Source: Salinicoccus carnicancri Crm
GTDB taxonomy: Bacteria; Bacillota; Bacilli; Staphylococcales; Salinicoccaceae
Assembly: GCF_000330705.1 (NCBI RefSeq)
Contig: NZ_ANAM01000006.1
Location: 372,001 to 436,000 of the forward strand
Length of the DNA: 64,000 nt
Direction: 5' to 3'
Positions 22,260 to 30,396 of the stretch are shown in pieces. A model generated the notes under the pieces. That model was not told where the DNA came from. It made no database searches and worked only from the letters and a program-made list of their open reading frames with translations. Positions within the stretch are counted from its first letter, which is position 1, and each line of letters begins with the position of its first letter. The translations under genes were made by a program, and so were the position numbers.

Positions 22260-23135
22260 ATGAAAAAGTCAGCTGTCACATTACTTGGTGTTGCTGTAAT
22301 ATGCATTGCTTTTGCAGCAATCTTCGTCAAGTTATCCGCCGCTTCCGCGAGTATCATCAGTATGTACAGAATGTTGTTTGCGAGTCTCCTGCTCATTCCA
22401 ATCGTTTACCGTCATAGATCCGAATTCAACAGATTATCAGCCAGGGAGTGGCTGTCACTCATCATTGCCGGGGGATTCCTCGCATTGCATTTCGGATTCT
22501 GGTTTGAATCACTGCAGCTGACATCGGTGGCTAGTTCAACAGTCATATTGGCACTGCAGCCAATCGTCGCAATGATTGCCGCCTATCTGATCTATAGAGA
22601 GAGGGTCGCCAGAGCAGTTGCCATATCTGTTTTCATTTCATTTTCGGGGGTGCTCATCATCAGCTGGGGAGATTTCAGTTTTAGCGATATGAGCGCATTA
22701 TCAGGTAATATGCTGTCATTTCTCAGTGTAGTCGCAGTCGTCTGCTACTTCATGATCGGCCAGAGATCTGTAAAGAATCTCAAGCACTGGGTGTACAGTT
22801 TTGTAGTATTCACATTCGCAGGATTTTTTTTGCTTGCCTTTAACCTGATTGCCCGGGAAGAAATGATGAGCTATCCACCGAGAGAGTGGATTTTGTTCCT
22901 CATGCTCGCCATATTCCCGACAATCGCACATGTGATATTCAATTCACTGCTTGACGCGGTCAGTCCTACAACGATTTCGATGAGCATGCTGTTGGAACCG
23001 GTCGGTGCGTCACTGCTCGCATATATGCTGCTGTCAGAGACACTGGACGTCCTTCAGTTGATTGGCGGTGTGATAATACTGATTGGCGTGTATTTCTTCC
23101 TGATGGCACAGAGAAAAAACAATTATATAAAATAA
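22260..23135 (+). CDS. EamA/DMT-family permease
   Basis: A drug/metabolite exporter of the ten-TM DMT superfamily. The 291-residue protein shows two tandem EamA repeats (about 8-137 and 150-285). Typical features are SIISMYRMLFASLLL, SVASSTVILALQPI, and LLEPVGASLLAYMLL with ETLDVLQLIGGVIILIGVY near the end. ATG 22260 follows GGAGGGGGAGGTG; GTG 22251 inside that site is unlikely. It lies 47 bp after the AAC(6')-like gene, and cotranscription is possible. The substrate is unknown. Confidence 0.87.
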   Translation: MKKSAVTLLGVAVICIAFAAIFVKLSAASASIISMYRMLFASLLLIPIVYRHRSEFNRLSAREWLSLIIAGGFLALHFGFWFESLQLTSVASSTVILALQPIVAMIAAYLIYRERVARAVAISVFISFSGVLIISWGDFSFSDMSALSGNMLSFLSVVAVVCYFMIGQRSVKNLKHWVYSFVVFTFAGFFLLAFNLIAREEMMSYPPREWILFLMLAIFPTIAHVIFNSLLDAVSPTTISMSMLLEPVGASLLAYMLLSETLDVLQLIGGVIILIGVYFFLMAQRKNNYIK

Positions 23136-23164
23136 AGAGGCATCTATATGATGGAGGGGGACTT

Positions 23165-23809
23165 ATGAAAGAACTGATAGATGGTGTTGTAGAGCATATA
23201 CTTAAGAATGGAAACTGTGTCATGAGGGTGAGTGGACATGGTGCAGCAGGGAAAACAACACTTGCCCGGGCAGTTATGGAATGCCTGGAGCAGGACACAT
23301 TCAATTATCTGAATACGGATGCCTATGTCATCCCTGGAGAGTACAGGAAGCCATTGAAGGCTTTTTACGGATTTGAAAATGAAGAATATAGAGGGAAAGT
23401 CACAGCATGCATGCCGGCCGCACATGAACTTGCCAGTCTGAAGCGCGATCTCCTGATGCTCAGAAGAGGGATGGATTTTCTAACCATCGATGCCGACTGG
23501 GCACCTGAAAAAATCATTCATGCCGACCGGCCTTTCACAATCGTCGATGGTATGAGCACTACATTCCTGGAAGATAGACTATTTGATCTATCCATCTACA
23601 TCTATACGGACGGGGAGACAGAACTGGCGCGGCGGATGGAGCGGGACGTAAATGACAGGGGGAGATCATCAGAGGCACTGATCAGTTCCCACCATCAGAG
23701 GAGGATCCAATATGAATTGTTCATGCATGAGAAGCGGGATGAATTCGATATTGTGATCGATGATACTGTTGGCCGATTCACAGTAGAGAAAAACAGTGTA
23801 ATGATATGA
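23165..23809 (+). CDS. Uridine kinase-like P-loop kinase
   Basis: A 214-residue P-loop protein with Walker A GHGAAGKTT (about 24-32), a nucleotide-kinase-like NTDAYVIP segment and ERDVNDRGRS, a lid-like arginine region seen in uridine kinase-type enzymes. It is distinct from the true udk at 55785. The phosphate acceptor cannot be inferred. GGAGGGGG precedes ATG 23165, 29 bp after the EamA gene. Confidence 0.77.
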   Translation: MKELIDGVVEHILKNGNCVMRVSGHGAAGKTTLARAVMECLEQDTFNYLNTDAYVIPGEYRKPLKAFYGFENEEYRGKVTACMPAAHELASLKRDLLMLRRGMDFLTIDADWAPEKIIHADRPFTIVDGMSTTFLEDRLFDLSIYIYTDGETELARRMERDVNDRGRSSEALISSHHQRRIQYELFMHEKRDEFDIVIDDTVGRFTVEKNSVMI

Positions 23810-23840
23810 GGTGACAGATTTACGAGGGAAGGAAGATGAC

Positions 23841-24227
23841 GTGAAATACCTTATTACCATAATGATGTTGTCCATGTTCCTTGCTGCATGCAACAGCCCA
23901 TCAGAAGTGACCGGTATTACAGCAAGTGGTACAGAATCGACATTGGATTTACTGGAACAAAATGTGATAGAAAAGCCGGAGAGAGGGGATGTATTCCTAA
24001 TACAAACCGAATCCCGGGAACAATTCATTTATGCATATGTCGAGAATGGTTCGGAAATCACAGTTAATGAAGAGGATGACACACTCAAGATTAATTTCCA
24101 GGAACCGAATGACGGTGGTGACACCATATTGCAGATGTTTGAATTGCAGACGGGAGATGGCATAGAATCACTGGGGTTTTATATCAACGAAACTGAGATA
24201 TCTGTCAAAGAAGTGATCTATGAATGA
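23841..24227 (+). CDS. Small lipoprotein of unknown function
   Basis: A 128-residue protein with a classical lipoprotein signal: a short basic start, the hydrophobic stretch YLITIMMLSMF and the lipobox LAAC, so Cys at about residue 17 would be lipidated on the outer face of the membrane. The rest is acidic and has no domain I recognise. I chose GTG 23841, after GGGAAGGAAG, because the in-frame ORF start at 23811 would put ten charged residues before the signal peptide. It follows the P-loop kinase gene on the same strand. Confidence 0.72.
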   Translation: MKYLITIMMLSMFLAACNSPSEVTGITASGTESTLDLLEQNVIEKPERGDVFLIQTESREQFIYAYVENGSEITVNEEDDTLKINFQEPNDGGDTILQMFELQTGDGIESLGFYINETEISVKEVIYE

Positions 24228-24277
24228 AGTCATGGTGTGTTTGATTATATGAATCATGCAAAGGATGTTCCAAATTT

Positions 24278-25156
24278 ATGAAAAATTTTAAATCACGGCG
24301 AATGCTCATCTTCATCGGCCGTATTATCATGACGGTGCTCGGAGCCTTCATCACCGCATATGGACTTGAATCTGTATTGATTCCCAACCAGGTTTCTGAT
24401 GGAGGGATTACAGGAGTCAGCATCGTCGGCTCCAAGATGTTTGACATCAAGCTGGGATATCTGATTGCTGTATTGAACCTTCCGTTCATCTGGCTGGGAT
24501 ATAAACAGATTGGAGCCAAATTTTCTGCACTGTCCATCGTGGGAATATTTTCCCTCGCCATATTCACATCGATAATGCATCATATCCCGACGATCATAGA
24601 AGGAGATTCACTGCTAGTCACAATTGTCGGAGGTGTCATAATCGGCACCGGCATGGGCCTTGCACTGCGCAACGGCGGAGCACTTGACGGCATTGACATG
24701 TTTGCAGTTCTTTTGTCGAGGAAGCTTCCGTTCGGTACCAGCGACTTCATCCTGTTCCTGAACATATTCGTGTTCATACTTGTATCCACGGTATTCGGTT
24801 TTGAAGGGGCGATGCTTTCCGCCATCGCTTACTTCATCGCATCCAAAGTCATACATCTGATCGAAGAGGGGCTGAGTGGTTCCAAGACATTCACCATCAT
24901 CACAAAATCACCACAGCCGATCATTGAGGAAATCAGGGAGGAGCTGGGGCGTACCTGCATCTATAACGAAGTACTGGGCGGCTATACGGACAAGGCGTTC
25001 ACGCAGATCACTTGTGTCATCAACCGTCTGGAGGAACAGAAACTCAAGGAAATCGTCAGTGACAAGGATCCACACGCATTCATTGCCATCTATGACGTAT
25101 CCGATGTCAAAAAAGGGGAGTTCATCAAGCAGGATCTGCAGAAGCATCAACAATAA
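24278..25156 (+). CDS. YitT-family membrane protein
   Basis: A 292-residue protein with about five to six TM helices in the first 170 residues, containing PNQVSDGGITGVSIV and RNGGALDGIDMFAVLLSRK. A cytoplasmic DUF2179 domain follows (about 205-285, with KAFTQITCVINRLEEQKLKEIV). This is the common YitT architecture. Its function is unknown, though members are often described as possible transporters. The ribosome binding site before ATG 24278 is weak. The stop codon lies inside the convergent terminator stem. Confidence 0.88.
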   Translation: MKNFKSRRMLIFIGRIIMTVLGAFITAYGLESVLIPNQVSDGGITGVSIVGSKMFDIKLGYLIAVLNLPFIWLGYKQIGAKFSALSIVGIFSLAIFTSIMHHIPTIIEGDSLLVTIVGGVIIGTGMGLALRNGGALDGIDMFAVLLSRKLPFGTSDFILFLNIFVFILVSTVFGFEGAMLSAIAYFIASKVIHLIEEGLSGSKTFTIITKSPQPIIEEIREELGRTCIYNEVLGGYTDKAFTQITCVINRLEEQKLKEIVSDKDPHAFIAIYDVSDVKKGEFIKQDLQKHQQ

Positions 25157-25196
25157 TGGCCTGGAGACAATCAGATTTTGTCTCCAGGCCATTATT
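25152..25196. terminator. Bidirectional terminator, 19-bp perfect stem
   Basis: 25152-25170 pairs perfectly with 25178-25196 around a 7-nt loop. The stem overlaps the YitT stop codon and abuts the stop of the convergent oxidoreductase gene, so one hairpin serves both. Confidence 0.85.
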
Positions 25197-26204
25197 CTAA
25201 TCAAGTGAATCTGAAACTTTGACCACCTGCTTGCCGAAGTTATCACCGGTAAACAGGTTTCTGAAAGCCTCCGGCAGCCTGTCGAAACCTTCGTCAATCG
25301 TCACTTCGGAATGGACTTTTCCTTCCTGAACCCATTGTGCCAGCTGTTCACTGGCATCTTTGAAGTCATCTTTAAACTGTGCAACAAGAAAGCCCTGCAT
25401 CAGTGCCTGTGATTTGATCAGTTTCTGCTGTACCCGAGGGCCGTTATCCTCCTTGCTGTTGTATGAAGAAATTGCGCCGCATACCGGTACCCTGGCGAAT
25501 GTATTCAGGTGGTTGAACACTTCGTCGGAAACAGGGCCGCCGACGTTTTCAAAATATACATCGATGCCGTCAGGAACCGCTTCAGCAAGTCTTTCGGCAA
25601 AATCATCTTTCTTATAGTCGACACCCGCATCAAGACCGAGGGTTTCGGTGAGATAATCCACCTTCTCAGTGCCACCGGCGATGCCGACAACCCTGGCGCC
25701 TTTTATCTTCGCAATCTGACCCACGACAGAACCGACTGCACCAGATGCTGCAGAGACAACTACAGTTTCCCCTTCCTGCGGCTTGCCGATGTTCAGCAGG
25801 CCGCCGTAAGCAGTCTGTCCCGGCATGCCGAGTGTGCTCAGGTACAAATGAAGCGGCACATCAGTGGACGGCACTTTATTCACAGTATCTTCGGATACAA
25901 TATTGAACTTCTTCCATGGAAGTACACCTGTGACTACGTCGCCCTCAGCAAACCCACCATTATTCGATTCAGTGACCCTTCCGACAATATGGCTTTCAAT
26001 CGGTTTGTCCAATTCAAAAGGCCTGGCATATGATTTCGCATCATTCATCCTGCCACGCATATAAGGATCGACGGATATATAGACACTCTCAATTACTATT
26101 TCACCTGTGCCCGCTTCCCCGGTTTCCACATCCTCGTATCGGAATACACCGTCACCAGGCAGTCCCTCCGGGCGTTCAGCTAAAACAATCTGTTCATTAT
26201 TCAA
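25197..26204 (-). CDS. NADP-dependent MDR-family oxidoreductase (YfmJ/CurA-like)
   Basis: Zinc-independent medium-chain reductase of the alkenal/leukotriene B4 reductase group, likely reducing alpha,beta-unsaturated carbonyls with NADPH. Typical blocks are VYISVDPYMRGRMND, the nucleotide-binding VVVSAASGAVGSVVGQIAK and FENVGGPVSDEV, and a C-terminal NFGKQVVKVSD. The best start is TTG 26204: AGGAGG lies 5 bp upstream and the N-terminus then matches YfmJ. ATG 26219 overlaps that AGGAGG and is the alternative. It is divergent from a TipA-type regulator, which may control it; no shared operator was found on this side. Confidence 0.9.
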   Translation of the reverse strand: MNNEQIVLAERPEGLPGDGVFRYEDVETGEAGTGEIVIESVYISVDPYMRGRMNDAKSYARPFELDKPIESHIVGRVTESNNGGFAEGDVVTGVLPWKKFNIVSEDTVNKVPSTDVPLHLYLSTLGMPGQTAYGGLLNIGKPQEGETVVVSAASGAVGSVVGQIAKIKGARVVGIAGGTEKVDYLTETLGLDAGVDYKKDDFAERLAEAVPDGIDVYFENVGGPVSDEVFNHLNTFARVPVCGAISSYNSKEDNGPRVQQKLIKSQALMQGFLVAQFKDDFKDASEQLAQWVQEGKVHSEVTIDEGFDRLPEAFRNLFTGDNFGKQVVKVSDSLD

Positions 26205-26332
26205 AGTAATCCTCCTCATATCATTTAAATCGTTACATGACTCCAATACCCGCTGCGGCGGATGTTAAAATCATCTTTTCCGACGAAGTAGGACAGGATA
26301 ATAAAAATCCGAAAGATTTTTTCTGAAAAGCG

Positions 26333-26363
26333 TTGACATTGACGCTGCGTCAATCCATATACT
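26333..26363 (+). promoter_or_regulatory. MerR-type promoter with operator in the spacer
   Basis: TTGACA (26333-26338) and TATACT (26358-26363) are separated by 19 bp, two longer than optimal, as in MerR-activated promoters. The spacer holds a perfect 8+1+8 palindrome (26338-26345 and 26347-26354). This is the expected layout for autoregulation of the MerR gene that starts at 26388. Confidence 0.85.
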
Positions 26364-26387
26364 GTGGGTTACAGGGAGGCGGTGGGT

Positions 26388-27149
26388 ATGAAGTACACTG
26401 TGAAACAAGTCGCAGAGATGTCCGGGGTCAGTACACGCACACTGAGATATTATGATCAGATCGAACTCCTGAAGCCGAGTGAATACACTGATTCAGGATA
26501 CAGAATCTATAAAGGAAGGGATATCGACAGATTGCAGCAGATTCTGCTGTACCGGTCGATGGAATTGAAACTGGAAGAGATAAGATGCATCCTCGACGAT
26601 CCGGAATTCAGTACACTGCAGGCGTTGGAAGCACATTATCAAAAACTTCAGGAAGAACAGGAAAAGACAAGGAAGCTGATGGCTACTGTCCGGCGGACGA
26701 TACAATATACAAAAGGAGAGATTGAAATGAGTGCAGAAGAAAAATTTGAAGGCTTCAAAAAAGCCGAAATCGAAGAAAACGAGAGAAAATACGGAGAGGA
26801 AATCAGAGAGAAATACGGAGAGGGGACAATAGACGAATCCAACCGGAAATATATGAACCTGAGTGAAGAAGATTTCAAAAAGATGCAGGATATCGAGAAT
26901 GAGCTGTTTTCAAAGCTCGATCAGCTTTCAGAGACTGAGGAGATAGAGTCGCCCTTGGCGCGTGAAGTATATGAACTTCATAAAGGATGGATCATTTATT
27001 CATGGCCGAAGTACTCAGCAGAAGCACACAAGGGACTCGCACAGATGTATGTGGAAGATGAAAGATTCGCGAAATATTATAATGAGCGTGCCGGAAAAGA
27101 AATCGTCAGTCTACTGAGAGACTCGATAGAGAAGTATGCAGAAGATTAA
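26388..27149 (+). CDS. MerR-family regulator with TipAS ligand domain
   Basis: A 253-residue TipAL-like activator. The winged-helix MerR domain covers about residues 1-70 (MKYTVKQVAEMSGVSTRTLRYYD begins it). A long coiled-coil dimer helix covers about 75-115, and a TipAS-type helical ligand-binding domain the last 130 residues. TipAS proteins bind thiopeptides or other drugs; the ligand here is unknown. ATG 26388 is placed after AGGGAGG. Its promoter carries the typical 19-bp spacer palindrome, so it is very likely autoregulated. The adjacent divergent reductase is a plausible second target. Confidence 0.92.
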   Translation: MKYTVKQVAEMSGVSTRTLRYYDQIELLKPSEYTDSGYRIYKGRDIDRLQQILLYRSMELKLEEIRCILDDPEFSTLQALEAHYQKLQEEQEKTRKLMATVRRTIQYTKGEIEMSAEEKFEGFKKAEIEENERKYGEEIREKYGEGTIDESNRKYMNLSEEDFKKMQDIENELFSKLDQLSETEEIESPLAREVYELHKGWIIYSWPKYSAEAHKGLAQMYVEDERFAKYYNERAGKEIVSLLRDSIEKYAED

Positions 27150-27174
27150 AGAACGGTGAAAACCGTTCTTTTTT
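27149..27174 (+). terminator. Rho-independent terminator after the MerR gene
   Basis: A perfect 9-bp stem (27149-27157 with 27162-27170), a GAAA loop and a T run beginning in the stem. Confidence 0.85.
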
Positions 27175-27682
27175 CATTGATTCACTGTAACTTGAAATTT
27201 TTTAGGGGGACTTCACTTAATCAAGTTTGTCAAATCTTTTAGAGAATCGATTACATAGTCGGCTTGTTTCAATTCTTCGTCTTTTGAAAAGTAGAATCTG
27301 CAACCTATCGTTTCTATGCCATTCTCCATGCCGGCTTTAAAATCGGATAATCGATCACCAATTATATACCTCGGCTGTATGTTTTCACTGACGATAATAT
27401 GTCGTACCAACTCAGATTTGCTGCCACTGTTCAGTATGTTGATGCTGTATATATTTTTGATATATTTATCCAGCCCATGATAATTATAGATTGCTTTTAA
27501 ATATTTCTCATCTCCATTACTGGCTATAAAAATATCATATCCTTTATCTTTTATGTCGGACAATGCAACCTCTACAAAATCGTAGAGTTTACTTTTACCG
27601 GTATTGATTGAATTTACTAATGATTTTTGGAACAGCCCATTCGCAAGCTCTGTATATCCTTTAGAGGAGGTATATACGCCGA

Positions 27683-28735
27683 TTGTAAAATTAAGCTAGA
27701 CACATAAAGAAAGCCACTCGTGATACACTCAAAATGTATTTCCGACCAAAGAAATCATAGGAGTGATCACGAATGACCTACACCCATCTTAGCACGGATG
27801 AACTGGTAATTATAGAATCTTATTTCCATCAGAATGCCTCTGTATCAAAGATTTCAGAACAGATTGGCCGAGCACGTCAGACCGTCCACAATGTGGTCAC
27901 TTTCCTGAAAGACGGTCACACCGCATTGGATTTCTATAAGCGCTACAAGGCAAACAAGCAGCGTTGCGGTCGAAAACAGACGGTGCTGTCGAATGATCAA
28001 CGCGCATATGTGGCAGAAAAGGTCGCGCAAGGATGGACGCCGGATGTGATTGTCGGTCGCCGTGAACAGCCGATCAACTGCTCCAGCCGCACATTGTACC
28101 GCATGTTCAAGCGCAAAGACTTTGATGTTTCCACCTTGCCGATGAAAGGAAAGCGAAAACCCAACGGCCATAAGGAACGCCGTGGGAGACAGGCTTTCAG
28201 ACGGAAACTCTCTGACAGAAAGACGGACTACCCAGCATTCAAAGAAGCATTTGGACATCTGGAAGGCGATACCATTGTCGGCATCCATCATAAAAGTGCC
28301 GTTGTGACACTTGTAGAACGGCTGTCGAAAGTGATCATTACCCTCAAGCCCGAGGGCCGGACTGCAAAGGATATTGAAACAGTCATCAACGCATGGTTCC
28401 ATCAGATTCCCAGAAATGTGTTCAAATCCATTACTTTCGACTGTGGTAAGGAATTCTCAAATTGGCAGTCAATGAGCAACCGAAATGATATTGATATTTA
28501 CTTTGCCGACCCGGGCACGCCTTCCCAAAGAGGATTGAATGAACATTCCAATGGACTGCTTCGGAAAGACGGCCTGCCCAAGCATATGGATTTCAACACA
28601 GTGGATCAGAGGATGGTTGCTTCAGTAGCCTCCAAGAGAAACCACATACCCAGAAAGTCTTTGAACTACCAGACACCGCTGGAAGCATTTATGAGTTACA
28701 TGGATGTAGGCAGGCTGTCTAGCTTATTTTGACAA
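27683..28735 (+). mobile_element. IS30-family insertion sequence, about 1053 bp
   Basis: Terminal inverted repeats of 20 bp (27683-27702 and 28716-28735) match at 18 positions and begin TTGT. One transposase gene fills the element, and its stop codon lies in the right repeat. CGA flanks both sides (27680-27682 and 28737-28739) and could be a 3-bp target duplication if the right end is 28736. That would not restore the frame of the split host gene, so the duplication is unproven. The element appears complete. Confidence 0.9.
27773..28732 (+). CDS. IS30-family transposase
   Basis: A 319-residue DDE transposase. The N-terminal helix-turn-helix (about residues 5-45, with SVSKISEQIGRARQTVHNVV) binds the element ends. 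Catalytic Asp is in HLEGDTIVG, the second Asp in ITFDCGKEFSNW, and the Glu in GLNEHSNGLLRKDGLP, the classic IS30 DDE arrangement. AGGAGTG precedes ATG 27773. Length is normal and no frameshift is seen, so the enzyme is probably functional. Confidence 0.95.
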   Translation: MTYTHLSTDELVIIESYFHQNASVSKISEQIGRARQTVHNVVTFLKDGHTALDFYKRYKANKQRCGRKQTVLSNDQRAYVAEKVAQGWTPDVIVGRREQPINCSSRTLYRMFKRKDFDVSTLPMKGKRKPNGHKERRGRQAFRRKLSDRKTDYPAFKEAFGHLEGDTIVGIHHKSAVVTLVERLSKVIITLKPEGRTAKDIETVINAWFHQIPRNVFKSITFDCGKEFSNWQSMSNRNDIDIYFADPGTPSQRGLNEHSNGLLRKDGLPKHMDFNTVDQRMVASVASKRNHIPRKSLNYQTPLEAFMSYMDVGRLSSLF

Positions 28736-29063
28736 ACGAAGATAATAAATTCCTCCATACTTCACTTAGAGGAACACCCATTATTTCGTTATATTTTTCT
28801 ATTGGATTTTCTATGTAAGGTACATTATGTTCATCCAATTTATTCAAGGTTTCTTTTAAAGAGCGCTCCAAAATCAATTCTGTTTGAAATAACGTACCAT
28901 CCATATCAAATATTACCGCTTTGTTCATGAGTATAATCTCCAATCTATATTTATCAGTCTATTAGATTATAATCAATTACTGAGATACTGTCTTCGAAAT
29001 GAATTTCATAAATTTACTCTCTTCTTCCATCAATTTATTTGTTTAATCGAATCAGAATCCCGC

Positions 29064-29093
29064 AGGGCGTTCAATAAATGAGCGTCCTTTTTA
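29064..29093 (+). terminator. Terminator-like hairpin in an otherwise empty 259-bp gap
   Basis: A 10-bp stem (29064-29073 with 29079-29088, two G-U pairs), a 5-nt loop and a T run. No gene ends just before it on the plus strand. The gap 28944-29202 is AT-rich and holds nothing else I can support, so this may be a remnant of a deleted gene. Confidence 0.6.
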
Positions 29094-29202
29094 TTTTGTC
29101 ATTGAAAGTAACACAGTTACAGAAAATCGTCTATTTAGGATATTTCTAATTATGTTAAAGTAAAAATAAGGTAAATAATACAAATTAGAGGAAAGGGATT
29201 TC

Positions 29203-29718
29203 ATGAACAACATATTGAAAGTAGCAATCACTTTTGGAACACTCTTAATTATAACAGGTGTAGTCATAATTTCTTTTTTCATTAACTCAAAAAATGACTT
29301 AAAAGAAACTGTATCGCTTACAGATGAAGAATAAAAGGAATTGGAACAATTGGCGTCCGGCGAAAAAGATTTCCAAGTGTCAAATGAATCCGAATCCGGT
29401 GTTTTAAGTGAAAGAATATTCTCCGACCGTCTTCACGGCATGACCCATCAAAAAGTGTATGCTGAAGAAAAATGGGGATACGCACCGATTACAGAAGAAT
29501 CAATCGACAAAATGCTTGAAATACTTGAAAAATCCGAATACACACACCAAGAATTTTATAAAAAATCATTGATAGCTTGGAAAGACGGCGATTTTTCAAA
29601 CGCTGTTAAAGTACACAATGTTATTTGGAATAATAAGGGCGGGAACGTTGGAAAAGCAGAACGTCTTTTGACCCCGAAAGAGGAAATGGAGTTTAGAGCA
29701 ACACAAGACGGGACATAA
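29203..29718 (+). pseudogene. DUF6241-like membrane-anchored protein with in-frame TAA
   Basis: ATG 29203 (after GAGGAAAGGG) opens a frame with a TM helix at about residues 8-30, but TAA at 29332-29334 (codon 44) ends it. The same frame then continues to 29718. The continuation contains HGMTHQKVYAEEKWG, the ITEESIDKMLEIL helix, and WKDGDFSNAVKVHN, all of which recur in the next gene. TTG 29341 could restart translation but has no well-spaced site. Most likely a nonsense-mutated paralogue of the 29796 gene. A sequencing error or read-through are the alternatives. Confidence 0.78.
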
Positions 29719-29795
29719 GAGCGGATATTTTGACCTTTAATATAGAATAAATTCAAAAACGTAAACATGAATACAGACTGTCGAAAGGGGATTAT

Positions 29796-30359
29796 ATGAG
29801 AAATTCAATAAAAACAATCGCCGTGTTTTCAGGTATTATATTTTTAACGGCAGGAATCGTTTTCGCTTTGATTGTAACCGTAAATCCGTTCGGATACTTC
29901 GAAAGTGAAGGAAGTTCCGAATCGAACGAAGAATTAAATCAAGAAATCGCAGTCAGTTTCGAAGATAAGGCCGAATTCTCACCGGCAGAAATCGAAAACA
30001 AAGTCGTCGATATGGTTCATCGAATGAGCCATCAAAAAGTAAGGGCCGAAGAAAAGTGGGGTCATCTGAAAATAACGGAAGAAAGAATCAATGAAGTAAT
30101 TGGTTTGTTAGAACAGTACAATGTTGAAGACAGGACGTTCCTTCATAAAGAAATGCTTAACTGGCGGGACGGCAACTTTTCAAATTCCGAAAAAGTTCAT
30201 AACGTTCTAACTCAACCAGAATACAAACACGTAATGCAAAGCGGAAAAGCATACGGTTTATTATCGAAAGCAGAAGAACAAGACTATATCGAAAAGCATT
30301 TCACTGAAACGGACGACATACCAAAAGAGGAAGACGAAAGGTATCAAAACAGAAATTAA
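29796..30359 (+). CDS. DUF6241-like membrane-anchored protein
   Basis: A 187-residue protein of unknown function. One N-terminal TM helix (about 9-31) is followed by a charged, probably extracytoplasmic, region with MSHQKVRAEEKWGHLKI, WRDGNFSNSEKVHNVL and a C-terminal LLSKAEEQDYIE. These blocks resemble the DUF6241 family of Bacillales; that name is given from memory. GAAAGGGG precedes ATG 29796. It is the intact partner of the broken copy 77 bp upstream. Base composition is clearly lower in G+C than the flanking core genes, suggesting transfer. Confidence 0.75.
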   Translation: MRNSIKTIAVFSGIIFLTAGIVFALIVTVNPFGYFESEGSSESNEELNQEIAVSFEDKAEFSPAEIENKVVDMVHRMSHQKVRAEEKWGHLKITEERINEVIGLLEQYNVEDRTFLHKEMLNWRDGNFSNSEKVHNVLTQPEYKHVMQSGKAYGLLSKAEEQDYIEKHFTETDDIPKEEDERYQNRN

Positions 30360-30370
30360 TGATAAACACA

Positions 30371-30396
30371 GGACGTCCGAAAAGGCGTCTTTTTTT
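30371..30396 (+). terminator. Terminator after the DUF6241-like gene
   Basis: An imperfect stem (GACG with CGTC, then CC with GG, one bulged base), a GAAAA loop and a seven-T run. The T run supplies the stop codon of the truncated phosphotransferase on the opposite strand. Confidence 0.65.

Larger units (their letters stand above)
27213..28928 (-). pseudogene. HAD-superfamily hydrolase gene split by an IS30-family element
   Basis: The N-terminal part (28928 down to 28736) holds AVIFDMDGTLF with the catalytic Asp pair. The C-terminal part (27682 down to 27213) holds FIASNG, a Lys region GSKSELV and GDRLSDFKAG. Between them lies the insertion element. Joining 28736 directly to 27682 restores one open frame through the junction (reading S-S-F-G-V-Y-T). 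The coding sequence is otherwise undamaged, which points to a recent insertion. ATG 28928 has GGAGAT upstream. The intact protein would be a phosphatase-like hydrolase of about 220 residues. Confidence 0.88.

Noticed and set aside
23165-23809. Second true uridine kinase
   Set aside because: Only the P-loop and general kinase layout match; the NYDHP substrate motif of Udk is absent, so it was kept as a generic P-loop kinase.
27680-28739. CGA/CGA as a proven 3-bp target site duplication of the IS30-family element
   Set aside because: The repeat is real, but deleting one copy puts the two halves of the split hydrolase out of frame, so I left the boundaries at the inverted repeats.
29341-29718. 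Independent 125-residue gene starting at TTG 29341
   Set aside because: It is in frame with, and directly follows, the TM-anchor frame from 29203; comparison with the next gene shows both parts belong to one broken gene.
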